32,535 nucleotides of DNA from Desulfobacterales bacterium (GTDB lineage: Bacteria > Desulfobacterota > Desulfobacteria > Desulfobacterales > JAUYIZ01): assembly GCA_030688615.1 (NCBI GenBank), contig JAUYIZ010000424.1:1-32535 (forward strand), in the 5' to 3' direction. This document shows, piece by piece, positions 1-9,004 of this stretch (its first letter is position 1; each line of letters starts with the position of its first letter). Below the pieces are notes generated by a model, which saw only the letters and a program-made list of their open reading frames with translations, was not told the DNA's origin and ran no database searches. The position numbers and the translations under genes were made by a program.

Positions 1-80
1 CCGGACTTGATCCGGCATCCAGATTTATGAGTTTGGAAAAAACCTTCTGGACTCCGGGTCAAGCCCGGAGTGACGGAGGA
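1..80. repeat. Palindromic dispersed repeat, left end cut by window
   Basis: The left arm CCGGACTTGATCCGGCATCCAG faces a right arm CTGGACTCCGGGTCAAGCCCGG as an imperfect inverted repeat around an A-rich centre. This 'not-to-exceed 100 bp' design, with the phrase GGGTCAAGCCCGGA.TGAC, is one I recognise as a common extragenic palindrome in several proteobacterial genomes. No coding role is evident. It lies beyond the 3' end of tsaB. The full element probably starts before the window. Confidence 0.6.
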
Positions 81-104
81 ATAATCCAAGTAGGTTTATG
101 AATG

Positions 105-202
105 GCGGCACAGTGTTTTTTAGGCTGGTTTGCCGCATTAAACCAAGGAAGCCCCCTTCAATGGGGCTTCCTGAGGCCACCCGCTCTGCGGGTGTGAGCC
201 TC
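105..202. other. Three consecutive stem-loops downstream of tsaB
   Basis: Three hairpins follow one another. GCGGCA (105-110) pairs with TGCCGC (131-136). GGAAGCCCC (147-155) pairs with GGGGCTTCC (163-171). GAGGC-CACCCGC (173-184) pairs with GCGGGTG (188-194) and GCCTC (198-202). On the minus strand they come just after the tsaB stop, so they could end or stabilise the lon-tsaB transcript. Only weak T-runs follow the stems, so a standard intrinsic terminator is not clear. A small structured RNA is the alternative. The 64-aa minus ORF through here is read as a shadow of this structure. Confidence 0.45.
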
Positions 203-256
203 CTTTCTGCATCGAACACTCTATTTTTTCCAGTAGGGGCTGTGGCTCAGGGAAGG

Positions 257-958
257 TCAAAGTTGCGGCATTTTTGGACTTTGGGTCTTCCATTCCGCAT
301 CTGATTTGCGAACATAGCGGGGCGAAAATATTTCTATGTCATCGGTATGGTTCGTTTCAAACCTTTCGGCGGCCAGGCGGGCCACGGTGAATGCGCGTAA
401 AATATGCTGTCCCGGCGGAGCAAAATGGGCATATCCGCCCAGAATTTCCTTGAGGCATTCTCCGTACGCCAATGCGCCGTCTCCGATAAATATACAATTT
501 TCCCTGAGGGCGCCAAACACTTTTCCCGGCAAAGAAACCTGTTCTTCGATTTCTGTTTTCAGTTTGTTGCCCGCAAGCCGGTAGCCGGCAGCATAGACTT
601 CACCTTTACGCGCATCGAGAACAGGACAAATCAGGCCGACCGGGCCGGCGGACTGCATGGCCAGCGCCTCAAGGGTCGAGACGCCCACAAAAGGTTTTCC
701 GGTCGCAAAGACAAGTCCCTTGATCGTGCTGATGCCGATCCGGATTCCCGTAAAGCTTCCGGGCCCACCGGTTGCGGCAAACCCATCAATGTCCGGCAGG
801 GTTAAACCTGAAATGCCCATGGCGGCATGAATCATGGCCATCAGATGCCTGGCATGGGTCCGGCCTGTGGCGCTGGACACCTCGGACAGAAGCGATTCCC
901 GCTCAACAACGGCCACGCTGCAACTTTTTGAAGATGTGTCGATTGCAAGAATCCGCAT
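257..958 (-). CDS. tsaB: TsaB, partner subunit of the tRNA t6A synthesis complex
   Basis: This 233-residue protein belongs to the TsaB/YeaZ family, the inactive ASKHA-fold paralogue of TsaD. The family supports N6-threonylcarbamoyladenosine formation at A37 of ANN-decoding tRNAs together with TsaD and TsaE in the cytoplasm. The N-terminus reads MRILAIDTSS, the family's first phosphate-loop strand. It is followed by a THARHL segment and by GGPGSFTGIRIG near residue 65-75, which are the family hallmarks. Length is normal. It lies 57 bp downstream of lon on the same strand and may be co-transcribed, although a GC hairpin sits in the gap. TsaD and TsaE are not in the window. The start is the ATG at 958. 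Confidence 0.93.
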   Translation of the reverse strand: MRILAIDTSSKSCSVAVVERESLLSEVSSATGRTHARHLMAMIHAAMGISGLTLPDIDGFAATGGPGSFTGIRIGISTIKGLVFATGKPFVGVSTLEALAMQSAGPVGLICPVLDARKGEVYAAGYRLAGNKLKTEIEEQVSLPGKVFGALRENCIFIGDGALAYGECLKEILGGYAHFAPPGQHILRAFTVARLAAERFETNHTDDIEIFSPRYVRKSDAEWKTQSPKMPQL

Positions 959-992
959 AATTTTCTACCTGAACCCGCAGCAGTGGGCCTCA

Positions 993-1015
993 ATCCCGCC
1001 GCCGCCGGGCGGGAT
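993..1015 (-). terminator. GC-rich hairpin directly after lon stop
   Basis: ATCCCGCC (993-1000) pairs with GGCGGGAT (1008-1015) around a short GCCGCCG loop. The stem begins immediately after the lon stop codon in the minus direction. No good T-tract follows, so it may pause or attenuate transcription into tsaB, or protect the lon mRNA end, rather than end it fully. Confidence 0.45.
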
Positions 1016-3388
1016 TTAAACCTTGATGGCCGCGGCCAGCACTTCGTCCATGTGCTTGACGCAGATGTATTTAATTTTCCGTTTAATGCTCTTGGGGATC
1101 TCGTAGAGGTCTTTTTTATTCTTTTCGGGAATAATGATATGGTGGATATTGGCACGTAAAGCGCCCAGTGATTTTTCTTTTAAGCCGCCGATGGGAAGCA
1201 CTCTTCCGGTGAGCGTGATTTCACCGGTCATGGCGACATCTTTGGAAACCGGCTGGTTGCGCATGGCAGAGATCAGGGCCGTGGCCATCGCAATGCCGGC
1301 TGAAGGACCGTCTTTAGGGATAGCGCCGGCCGGCACGTGAATATGGATGTCGAGGTTTTCAAAAAAATTTTCCGGCAGGTCGAAAGAAGAAAGGTTGGCC
1401 CTGGCGTAGCTTACTGCCGCCCGGGCGGATTCCTGCATGACCTCACCGAGTTGTCCTGTAAGCGTCAATTCCCCTTTGCCGGCAAACAGAGAGGCTTCCA
1501 CATATAATATCTCGCCTCCGGCCTGGGTCCATGCCAGGCCTGTGGACAAGCCCACCTGGCTGACCTCCTGATCCATTTCCGGGATATATTTTGCCACCCC
1601 CAGGTACTGTTGCAGGTTGTTTTTTGTAATGCGAAAGTGTCCTTTTGCACCCTCGGCAATTTTGCGGGCCACCTTGCGGCAAACCGTACCCATTTCCCGT
1701 TCCAGGTTCCGTAAGCCCGCTTCCGACGTATATTCTCTGATGATCTGGAGTGTGGTGCCGGAGCTGAAGGAAATGAATTTGGCCGTCAGTCCGTTGGCCT
1801 TGATCTGGCGGGGGATCAGATGCTTTTCGCTGATGACCAGCTTTTCCTCTTCGGTATACCCCGGGATCTCGATGACTTCCATTCTGTCTAAAAGGGCGGA
1901 GGGGATCGTATCCGTGTAATTAGCCGTGAGAATGAACATGACCCTTGAAAGATCGAAAGGCAGGTTCAGATAGTGATCGCTGAAGGATGCGTTCTGTTCC
2001 GGGTCAAGGGCTTCCAGCAGCGCGGAAGACGGGTCGCCGCGAAAATCGGAGCCTAATTTATCAATTTCATCCATCATGAATACCGGGTTGTTGGCGCCGC
2101 ATTGTTTCAGACCCTGCAAAATTCGACCGGGCAATGAACCGATGTATGTGCGCCGATGTCCTCGGATCTCCGCCTCATCCCGGATACCCCCGAGGGAAAT
2201 GCGAACAAACTTACGTTTCATGGCCGAAGCGATGGCCTGGCCCAGTGAGGTTTTCCCAACACCCGGCGGGCCCATAAAGCAGAGGATCGGACCTTTCATG
2301 GAGGGGCTGAGTTTGCGGACACTAAGATATTCTAAAATGCGATCTTTGACCTTGTCGAGGCCGAAATGATTTGTATCCAGAACCTGCTGGGCTTTTTTGA
2401 TATCAATAAAATCTTTTGTCCCTTTATTCCAGGGCAGGTCCACCAGCCAATCCAGATAGGTGCGCACCACGGAAGCCTCGGCAGAATCCGGGTGCATCTG
2501 CTCCAGGCGTTTTACCTGCTTAAACGCTTCCTTCTCGGCGTCTTTTGACATTTTGGAACGGTTTATCTTTTTTTTGTATTCTAAAACCTCTCTGGTCTTT
2601 TCATCAGACTCGCCAAGTTCCTTGTGGATGGCCCTGACCTGTTCTCTTAAAAAATAGTCTCTTTGGCTTTTTGAAATTTCATCTTTGACGTCGGATTGAA
2701 TTTTGGCCTGCATGGCCGAAAGTTCCAATTCCCTGGACAGCAGGTCGTTGATTTTTTTTAGACGTTCCACCGGATCGACGATTTCGAGGATTTCCTGGGA
2801 TTCTTCGATTTTCAACCTCAAATTCGTGGCGACGAGATCGGCAAGTTTGCCCGGATTTTCAATGCCGGCCAGGATGGTGCTGACTTCCCCGGTTAATTCT
2901 CCGCGAAATGCCATGATTTTTTCTGAATTTTCCCGGACATTTCGCATGAGCGCTTCAATTTCGATGCTGATTTCCCTGGGCGCCGTTTCATGGAGCAGTT
3001 CAATGCTGACCCGATAAAAAGTTCGCTTTCTCACATAGGATACGATCCTTGCTTTGGTAATCCCCTGCACCAGCGCTTTGATCCGGCCGTCAGGAAGCTT
3101 GAGTATTCTCAATACCCGGCAGATTGTGCCCACCGAGTATATTTCTTCCGGCTTGGGGTTTTCAACGCTCGGCTCTTTCTGGGTGGCCACATATAAAAAT
3201 CTGTCTTTTGCCATGGCTTCTTCCACGGCGCGCACGGATTGTTCGCGCCCAATAAAAAGAGGGAGAAGCATATTCGTGAAAATTACAACATCCCGTATCG
3301 GCATCAAGGGAAGTATATCGGGGATGTCTTCGTCCGTCCCTTCCTCTTCTATAATGCTCACCAGGTCGTCTTTATCAGTTTCAGCCAT
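1016..3388 (-). CDS. lon: ATP-dependent Lon protease (LonA type)
   Basis: This is a full-length 790-residue LonA, the cytoplasmic AAA+ serine protease that degrades misfolded and regulatory proteins. The N-terminal substrate-binding domain starts at [12 protein letters not shown], and a coiled-coil stretch follows around residues 190-290. The AAA module has Walker [10 protein letters not shown] near residue 370 and Walker B FMMDEIDK. The C-terminal protease carries the catalytic Ser in PKDGPSAG and the Lys in [10 protein letters not shown]. All catalytic residues are intact. The ATG at 3388 follows a GAGGAAAA ribosome site. A sigma70-like promoter and a weaker heat-shock-like motif lie upstream. 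tsaB is next downstream. Confidence 0.98.
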   Translation of the reverse strand: MAETDKDDLVSIIEEEGTDEDIPDILPLMPIRDVVIFTNMLLPLFIGREQSVRAVEEAMAKDRFLYVATQKEPSVENPKPEEIYSVGTICRVLRILKLPDGRIKALVQGITKARIVSYVRKRTFYRVSIELLHETAPREISIEIEALMRNVRENSEKIMAFRGELTGEVSTILAGIENPGKLADLVATNLRLKIEESQEILEIVDPVERLKKINDLLSRELELSAMQAKIQSDVKDEISKSQRDYFLREQVRAIHKELGESDEKTREVLEYKKKINRSKMSKDAEKEAFKQVKRLEQMHPDSAEASVVRTYLDWLVDLPWNKGTKDFIDIKKAQQVLDTNHFGLDKVKDRILEYLSVRKLSPSMKGPILCFMGPPGVGKTSLGQAIASAMKRKFVRISLGGIRDEAEIRGHRRTYIGSLPGRILQGLKQCGANNPVFMMDEIDKLGSDFRGDPSSALLEALDPEQNASFSDHYLNLPFDLSRVMFILTANYTDTIPSALLDRMEVIEIPGYTEEEKLVISEKHLIPRQIKANGLTAKFISFSSGTTLQIIREYTSEAGLRNLEREMGTVCRKVARKIAEGAKGHFRITKNNLQQYLGVAKYIPEMDQEVSQVGLSTGLAWTQAGGEILYVEASLFAGKGELTLTGQLGEVMQESARAAVSYARANLSSFDLPENFFENLDIHIHVPAGAIPKDGPSAGIAMATALISAMRNQPVSKDVAMTGEITLTGRVLPIGGLKEKSLGALRANIHHIIIPEKNKKDLYEIPKSIKRKIKYICVKHMDEVLAAAIKV

Positions 3389-3456
3389 TATTTTTCCTCA
3401 CATCCCCCATATGGTTTCACCTTTACCTGCCGTTTCAAGCGGCATTGAAAATGTAG

Positions 3457-3486
3457 ATAATATAAGACAAAATACAGCATTGACAA
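3457..3486 (-). promoter_or_regulatory. Candidate sigma70 promoter for lon
   Basis: On the minus strand TTGTCA (3486-3481) is followed after 18 bp by TATTAT (3462-3457), or after 16 bp by TATATT. It lies about 70 bp upstream of the lon ATG. Closer in, CTTGAAA (3439-3433) and CCATAT (3414-3409) resemble a sigma32 site, but the spacing is short. Confidence 0.4.
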
Positions 3487-3530
3487 TATCAGCCTTGATT
3501 TTATAAAGCAATACATCTAAAACCAATTGT

Positions 3531-3679
3531 AACCGTTCACGGTTTACAGTTATCGGTTCACGGTTAAAAAAACAGTGCGAAAAAATTAATTCAAAGTTGA
3601 AATCAATATCCAGAAGGCTCCAATCGATGCATAGTTCATTTAAAAAACTGTGAACTGTGAACCGATAACCGTGAACGGA
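3531..3679. repeat. Long interrupted inverted repeat between lon and the prepilin peptidase
   Basis: CCGTTCACGGTT (3533-3544) is perfectly complementary to AACCGTGAACGG (3667-3678). TATCGGTTCAC (3551-3561) is perfectly complementary to GTGAACCGATA (3657-3667). The left arm carries an extra TACAGT between the two blocks. The arms are built from repeated GGTT-CAC-AGTT units, and the 95-bp centre has no ORF I can support. Related wording recurs in the inverted repeat at 26942-27005. It occupies most of the 326-bp gap between the divergent lon and prepilin peptidase genes. Confidence 0.75.
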
Positions 3680-3714
3680 TACAACCATTTTACTTTTTTA
3701 CGGGCAGGTATCTT

Positions 3715-4488
3715 ATGATGAATCATTTGATGGGGACGTTTGCCTTTCTGTTCGGCATGTGTACCGGCAGTTTCCTGAATGTCTGTATTTACAGGCTGCC
3801 GGATTCAAAATCGATTGTGTCGCCCCGCTCCATGTGCCCCGGTTGCGGCCAGACGATCCGGTTCTATGATAATATCCCCATCATAAGCTATTTGTGGTTA
3901 CGCGGGCGTTGCCGCGCCTGTCATATGGCCATAGCCTTTCGCTACGTGATTGTGGAGGCCTTCGGCGGGTTTCTGTCCCTTTGTGTCTTCCTCCAATATG
4001 GTGCCACCGTCGAGGGCCTGGTTTACTTTGCTTTTATTGCAGCCCTGATCGTCATTACCTATATCGATATTGATCACCAGATTATACCGGATGTCATTAC
4101 CCTTCCGGGGATTTTCATAGGTTTTATCGCTTCGTTTTTCCTTCCCGCAATCACTTATAAAGGTTCCATTATCGGGATATTGTCCGGCGGGGGGTCCTTA
4201 TTCGCCATCGCATGGATCTATCATCTGATGACCAGGAAGGAGGGCATGGGGGGGGGAGATATCAAACTGCTTGCCATGATCGGTGCCTTTTTGGGGCTCG
4301 AGGGCGTTATTTACGTGGTGTTTTTCGGTTCGGCCATCGGGACCCTCGTGGGCAGTCTGGTTATGCTGCAAAAGAAACAAGGGCTGAAGCTTGCCGTTCC
4401 TTTCGGTCCTTTTTTATCCATCGGCGCAATTTCCTATATTTTTTTCGGACCGAAACTCATTTCCTGGTATTTGCATGTGCTGAATTAG
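3715..4488 (+). CDS. Type IV prepilin peptidase / N-methyltransferase
   Basis: This 257-residue polytopic membrane protein of the PilD/GspO (A24 aspartyl protease) family removes prepilin leader peptides and methylates the new N-terminus. It has the N-terminal membrane segment, then two CxxC pairs (CPGCGQ and CRACH, around residues 38-65) of the zinc-binding cytoplasmic loop. The catalytic aspartates are in IDIDHQIIPD and in GMGGGDIK. Several further membrane helices follow. Length is typical. No pilin or secretion genes are adjacent, so it may serve type IV pili or type II secretion encoded elsewhere (hence no symbol). The start has two tandem ATGs at 3715 and 3718. The metallophosphoesterase begins 6 bp later. 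Confidence 0.95.
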   Translation: MMNHLMGTFAFLFGMCTGSFLNVCIYRLPDSKSIVSPRSMCPGCGQTIRFYDNIPIISYLWLRGRCRACHMAIAFRYVIVEAFGGFLSLCVFLQYGATVEGLVYFAFIAALIVITYIDIDHQIIPDVITLPGIFIGFIASFFLPAITYKGSIIGILSGGGSLFAIAWIYHLMTRKEGMGGGDIKLLAMIGAFLGLEGVIYVVFFGSAIGTLVGSLVMLQKKQGLKLAVPFGPFLSIGAISYIFFGPKLISWYLHVLN

Positions 4489-4494
4489 GAAAAA

Positions 4495-5229
4495 ATGAGG
4501 CTCGCAGTCATTTCCGATATCCACGGCAATCTGGATGCTTTCCGCCGGGTCCTGGAGGATATGGATCGATCCATGGTCGATGCGGTGGTTTGCCTCGGGG
4601 ACGCCATCGGCTACGGGCCCGAACCGGATCAGGTCGTATCCCTGATTGATGACTTGAAAGTACCTGCCATCATCGGCAACCACGAACTGGCGGCCATAGA
4701 ACCTGCCTGTCTCAGAGAGTTCAATCCCCCTGCCCGCGCTTCCATCGAAATGACCATGGGTATGCTGTCTGAAAGGTCGCTTCATTTTATTCGGGCATTA
4801 CAACCGTATCATATCGGCTGGAAGTGTCATTTTGTCCACGGGTTTCCGCCCGATTCTATCGACACCTATCTGCACGGCGTTTCAAAGGAACGCCTGGAAT
4901 CGGCATTTCATTTGCTGGATCAAAAGATCTGTTTTGCCGGGCATACCCATCTTCTTGAAATCATAGGGTTTGACGGGCGGCAGGTTATCCATGCCCCTTT
5001 GCCGCAAGGTGTCGTGGGCCTTGAAAGACCGCTGAAGTATATCATCAATGCCGGCAGTGTCGGGCAGCCGCGGGATGCCGATAAGCGCGCCAAATATGTC
5101 ATCTGGGACGACGCGGCGTACACCATCGAGGCCAGGTTTGTCTCCTATGATATCTGGGCGGTTTATCATAAAATTTTGCAAGCGGGTCTACCCAGGGTTC
5201 ACGCCGATCGGTTGATATTCAGGGGCTGA
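4495..5229 (+). CDS. Metallophosphoesterase, YfcE/MJ0936-like
   Basis: This 244-residue calcineurin-like phosphoesterase shows the five metal-binding motifs in order: DIHGN near residue 9, GDAIGYGP, GNHE, a His in VHGFP, and GHTH. These bind two metal ions and hydrolyse phosphomono- or diesters. The natural substrate cannot be read from the sequence. The ATG lies 6 bp after the prepilin peptidase stop, and the ribosome site overlaps that stop (TAGGAAAAAATG), so the two are probably translated from one mRNA. The 3' end overlaps the convergent thiL by 11 bp. Confidence 0.9.
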   Translation: MRLAVISDIHGNLDAFRRVLEDMDRSMVDAVVCLGDAIGYGPEPDQVVSLIDDLKVPAIIGNHELAAIEPACLREFNPPARASIEMTMGMLSERSLHFIRALQPYHIGWKCHFVHGFPPDSIDTYLHGVSKERLESAFHLLDQKICFAGHTHLLEIIGFDGRQVIHAPLPQGVVGLERPLKYIINAGSVGQPRDADKRAKYVIWDDAAYTIEARFVSYDIWAVYHKILQAGLPRVHADRLIFRG

Positions 5230-6199
5230 AGTGATTGTACCCTCCTATCAGCGGTATTTCTTCACCGGACTCGGTGATCAGCATGGGTTTGTGACCGGAA
5301 GGGGTAATTTCTCCGATCATGTGGCAGGCGAGGCCGGTCTGATTCAGCTGTGCCGCCTTTCCCGGCGGCAGGGTAAAGAGCAGTTCATAATCTTCCCCGC
5401 CGTTTAATGCAAAGTCAAGGGGGTCCAGGCCCAATCTTTTCCCGGCCCCGATGACATCGCCGTGCAGGGGGATCTTGCCGGCCAGCACCCGGGCGCCGAC
5501 GCTGCTTTGCTCGCAAATGTGGTGGATTTCCGATGCCAGTCCGTCACTGATGTCGATCATGGCATTGACGATGGGGGCTAATTTTTGTGCCGCCTTCAAC
5601 CGGCAGGTGGGCGTTAAATGTTTTTCAAGCAGAAACGGTGATACGGGCAAATCGTTTTTCAGCAGCTGCAGTCCGGCCGCTGAGGCGCCGAGGGGGCCTG
5701 TGACGGCCAGCAGGTCTCCGGGTTTGGCCTGGCTGCGCAGGCAGATATTTTTTTTAAAAACCCATCCGAGCAGCGTGATGCTGACGGTAATTACGGGCCC
5801 GTGCGTCGTGTCGCCCCCGGCTGTAATGATGTGGTATCTGTGGCAGGCTTGAGCGATGCCGTGATACATGCTTTCGGCCCATTCCAGGGTGGTGTCCGGT
5901 TTAAGGGCCAGGGAAATAAACATGTATGCGGGCCAGCCCCCCATGGCCGCAATGTCGCTGACATTGGATTCAACCGCTTTGATGCCGATTTGATCCGGCC
6001 GGCTCCACGCCGGGTTAAAGTGTTCATTTTCAACAAGCATGTCGGTCGTTGCCAGTAAATAACGCCCGTTGCCATCCTGAATATTTAATACGGCGGCATC
6101 ATCACCGATGCCGACCAGGATATCCTTGCTGTTTGACGAAACAATGGCGCTCAGCCTTTTGATCAAGGCGAATTCTCCGCCGATATTTTTAATCTGCAT
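5219..6199 (-). CDS. thiL: Thiamine-monophosphate kinase
   Basis: ThiL phosphorylates thiamine monophosphate with ATP to give the cofactor thiamine diphosphate, the last step of the pathway. The protein has GIGDDAAVL near its N-terminus, then SDIAAMGG, GPLGASAAG, DISDGLASE and NGGEDYELLF, the nucleotide and metal-binding motifs of the PurM/ThiL superfamily. The ORF track begins at 6544, but the first 115 codons are out-of-frame thiD sequence. The start MQIKNIGGEF at 6199 gives 326 residues, the normal length, and leaves a 37-bp gap after thiD. It is transcribed after thiD. Confidence 0.95.
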   Translation of the reverse strand: MQIKNIGGEFALIKRLSAIVSSNSKDILVGIGDDAAVLNIQDGNGRYLLATTDMLVENEHFNPAWSRPDQIGIKAVESNVSDIAAMGGWPAYMFISLALKPDTTLEWAESMYHGIAQACHRYHIITAGGDTTHGPVITVSITLLGWVFKKNICLRSQAKPGDLLAVTGPLGASAAGLQLLKNDLPVSPFLLEKHLTPTCRLKAAQKLAPIVNAMIDISDGLASEIHHICEQSSVGARVLAGKIPLHGDVIGAGKRLGLDPLDFALNGGEDYELLFTLPPGKAAQLNQTGLACHMIGEITPSGHKPMLITESGEEIPLIGGYNHFSP

Positions 6200-6236
6200 G
6201 GGTATTTCCCCGGGCGCCCGGTATGTGATCCACCCT

Positions 6237-7031
6237 TTAAACGGTGCCCTTATAGAAATTAAAAAAGTGATGGGTCGGGCCGGACCCCTTGCCAATTGAC
6301 AAAGAATGTTTGATGGCTTCCGTGATGTAGGCTTTGGCATTTTCGGCGGCCTCAAAAAAGTCTTTTCCCAGGGCAAGATTTGCCGCAATCGCAGAAGAAA
6401 AAGTACAGCCGGTCCCATGGGCGTTTCGGGTTTGAATCCTCTGTCCGTCGAGGGTCCTGAATTCCTTTCCGTCATAAAGGACGTCGGTGGCGGTTTCAAC
6501 CAGATGCCCGCCTTTAATGACAACCTTTGGCGCACCCAGTTCAAGAATTTCCCGGGCCGCCTCTTTCATCTGCGCCACATTGCGGATTTCTTTTCCGGTG
6601 AGCGCCCGGGCTTCGTGGATGTTCGGTGTGACCACGTCTGCAAGCGGAAAAAGCCGTTTTACCAGCGCTTTGCCTGCATTGAATTTTAACAGAGCAAATC
6701 CGCTGGTGGAGATCATTACCGGGTCGAGGACCACCGGCGGCCTGTTGACCCGGCTGAGCGCCGCAGCAACCGAGTCGATCAGCCGGATGCGGGATACCAT
6801 GCCGATTTTCACGGCATGGATCTCAATATCTTCGAAAAGGCGGGAAATCTGGTCATAAACGATTTCAGGACGAATCTCCTGAACGGCATAGACTTTTTGG
6901 GTATTTTGCACCGTAACCGCCGTGATGGCGCTCAAACCGTAGACGCCGTGGGCCTGGAAGGTTTTTATGTCCGCCTGGATTCCGGCGCCGCCTGAAGGGT
7001 CGGAGCCGGCTATGGTCAGTGCAACTCTCAT
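6237..7031 (-). CDS. thiD: Hydroxymethylpyrimidine / HMP-phosphate kinase
   Basis: ThiD phosphorylates 4-amino-5-hydroxymethyl-2-methylpyrimidine twice to form HMP-PP for thiamine synthesis. The 264-residue protein is a ribokinase-fold enzyme. It has AGSDPSGGAG at the N-terminus, the ITAVTVQNT strand, and the ATP anion hole with catalytic Asp region HGTGCTFSSA near residue 205-215. Length is standard. GAGGAAAAA precedes the ATG. It heads a thiD-thiL pair and is divergent from a ThDP-dependent enzyme. I see no THI-box riboswitch in the 149-bp upstream gap; a weak TTGCAA-N17-TATTGA promoter lies at 7091-7063 on the minus strand. Confidence 0.96.
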   Translation of the reverse strand: MRVALTIAGSDPSGGAGIQADIKTFQAHGVYGLSAITAVTVQNTQKVYAVQEIRPEIVYDQISRLFEDIEIHAVKIGMVSRIRLIDSVAAALSRVNRPPVVLDPVMISTSGFALLKFNAGKALVKRLFPLADVVTPNIHEARALTGKEIRNVAQMKEAAREILELGAPKVVIKGGHLVETATDVLYDGKEFRTLDGQRIQTRNAHGTGCTFSSAIAANLALGKDFFEAAENAKAYITEAIKHSLSIGKGSGPTHHFFNFYKGTV

Positions 7032-7180
7032 TTTTTCCTCTGATGGCAGTTTTATGATTCTTTCAATATATTTTCATGGGCGAAATTGCAATACAATTGA
7101 CAAATCGCGCCTTTTGCTGATAGGGCATATAGTAATTAAAATAACCGGCAGTTTCAATCCATCGAGAAAGGAGTTTTGTG

Positions 7181-8962
7181 ATGACAACGGTACGAAAGGG
7201 AGCAAAAGCAAGCCAGGCCAAGTACGGTTCAGACGTGATTGTAGACATGATGAAAGCGTACGACATCGAGTATGTTGCATTTAATCCCGGGGCGACATTC
7301 CGCGGCATTCATGATTCGATTCTCAATTATGGAGGAAATCGCAAGCCGGAAGTGATTTTTTGCTGTCATGAAGAGCACTCCGTGGCGATCTGTCACGGCT
7401 ATGCGAAGGCCAAAGGAAAACCAATGGTAGCGATCACCCATAACATTGTCGGCCTTCAGCATGCAAGCATGGCAATTTTTAATGCCTGGTGCGACCGGGT
7501 TCCGGTCATTGTGCTGGGCGGCACCGGACCCATGGACACCACCCGGCGACGGCCCTGGATCGACTGGGTTCACACGGCGCTGGTGCAGGGAAATCAGGTG
7601 CGGGATTATGTCAAATGGGATGATCAGCCTTACAGTTTGAATGCCATACCGGCATCTTTTGTGCGGGGTTACCGGATTGCCACCACGGAACCCCAGGGCC
7701 CGGTTTATATTTGCTATGATGCGGATTTGCAGGAAAATGCCATTACCGATTCGCCGGAGATGCTGGATGTCACCCGTTTTTCTCCGCCTGCGCCCATGCA
7801 GGCTAATCCGGAAGCCTTGAATCAAGCGGCCCGGCTATTGGTTAACGCCCAATCACCGCTGATCATTGCGGATTATTTGGGAAGAAATCCTAAGTCGGTA
7901 GATTCTTTAGTGGAGCTGGCCGAGCTTCTGGCCATTCCGGTCATGGATAAGGGGGGGCGCTTTAATTTTCCCAATACCCATCCTTTGGATATTACCGGCG
8001 GCGCCAAGGAATTCCTTCAAAAAGCCGATGTCATTCTGGCTTTGGATGTTCAGGATCTTTATGGCAGCCTGGTTACGCTGAATCGAACGACCCGCGTGAC
8101 CGGTTATGTTACGGAGCCTTCCACCAAAATTATTCATATTTCACTCAATGATATGCTGGTGAGGAGCTGGGCTGCCGATTACCAGTGCCTCCAGGCGGTG
8201 GATGTGCCCATTTGCGCGGACACATCAATTGCCCTGCCGGAGCTGATACGGCTTTGCGGCCAATTGAGCACGAAAAATAAAAAGAAAAAGGCTTCGATCG
8301 AGGCCCGCTTCAAACAGGTAAAGCGCCACCACGACACCTTGAGAAAAAAGTCTTATGAAGCCGTAAATGCCCAATCGGCCGGTGATGTCATTTCAGTGCC
8401 TTTTTTAGCGCAGCAGGTATGGGAAGCCGTCAAGGGGGAAGACTGGGTTTTAGCCAACACCGGCCTCAAGGGATGGCCGCGTCGTCTCTGGGACTGGACG
8501 AAACCGTATCAATACATCGGGTCAAGCGCCGGCGCCGGATTAGGCTATGGATTAAGCGCGGCCATGGGCGCCGCACTGGCGCATAAAGGCACCGGCAAAC
8601 TTTGTGTCGATATCCAGCCGGACGGGGATTATCTGATGACCGCGAGTGCGCTCTATACAGCGGCGCATCATAAGATTCCGCTCCTGATCGTCATGCACAA
8701 CAATCGATCCTTTTACAATTCAGAGGAGCACAATATGCAGATTGCCGAATTCCGCGGCAGATCCCTGAAATTGGCCGGAATCGGCACCCATATGGAAAAT
8801 CCGGCCATTAACTATGCGAAGCTTGCCGAAGGATTCGGCCTTTATGGCGCCGGTCCCATAACAAGACCCGAAGATCTCGGCCCGGCTTTGATTGATGCGC
8901 TTAAAGTCGTTCAGGAGAAAAAACTTCCGGCGCTGGTGGATGTGGTCTCCGCGTCAAGATAG
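7181..8962 (+). CDS. Thiamine diphosphate-dependent enzyme, acetolactate synthase-like
   Basis: This 593-residue protein has the three-domain layout of the ThDP-dependent decarboxylase/acetolactate synthase superfamily. The Pyr domain has the catalytic Glu in CCHEEHSVAICHGYAK. The central Rossmann-like domain lies around residues 200-340. The C-terminal PP domain has PDGDYLMT followed by HNN. The cofactor-binding GDG is here PDG, but the metal-ligand Asp and the Asn remain. Substrate is unknown: it could be a 2-oxoacid or acyl-CoA lyase. The track starts at a GTG (7178), but ATG 7181 with AAAGGAG seven bases away is better. It is divergent from thiD-thiL, which make its cofactor. Confidence 0.85.
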   Translation: MTTVRKGAKASQAKYGSDVIVDMMKAYDIEYVAFNPGATFRGIHDSILNYGGNRKPEVIFCCHEEHSVAICHGYAKAKGKPMVAITHNIVGLQHASMAIFNAWCDRVPVIVLGGTGPMDTTRRRPWIDWVHTALVQGNQVRDYVKWDDQPYSLNAIPASFVRGYRIATTEPQGPVYICYDADLQENAITDSPEMLDVTRFSPPAPMQANPEALNQAARLLVNAQSPLIIADYLGRNPKSVDSLVELAELLAIPVMDKGGRFNFPNTHPLDITGGAKEFLQKADVILALDVQDLYGSLVTLNRTTRVTGYVTEPSTKIIHISLNDMLVRSWAADYQCLQAVDVPICADTSIALPELIRLCGQLSTKNKKKKASIEARFKQVKRHHDTLRKKSYEAVNAQSAGDVISVPFLAQQVWEAVKGEDWVLANTGLKGWPRRLWDWTKPYQYIGSSAGAGLGYGLSAAMGAALAHKGTGKLCVDIQPDGDYLMTASALYTAAHHKIPLLIVMHNNRSFYNSEEHNMQIAEFRGRSLKLAGIGTHMENPAINYAKLAEGFGLYGAGPITRPEDLGPALIDALKVVQEKKLPALVDVVSASR

Positions 8963-9004
8963 TTTCCATCGGAAACACCTGTCGGTCCTCGATCGGGCTG
9001 AGCC

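Noticed and set aside
25-219. 64-aa minus ORF ending in a repeat
   Set aside because: It spans the three hairpins and the palindromic repeat; no protein family or ribosome site supports it.
6200-6544. Extension of thiL to 441 aa at the N-terminus
   Set aside because: The extra codons are antisense-free frame readthrough of thiD; ThiL homology begins at MQIKNIGGEF and gives the normal family length.
7032-7180. TPP riboswitch between thiD and the ThDP enzyme
   Set aside because: I found no CTGAGA...ACCTGATC-like THI-box conserved core on either strand.
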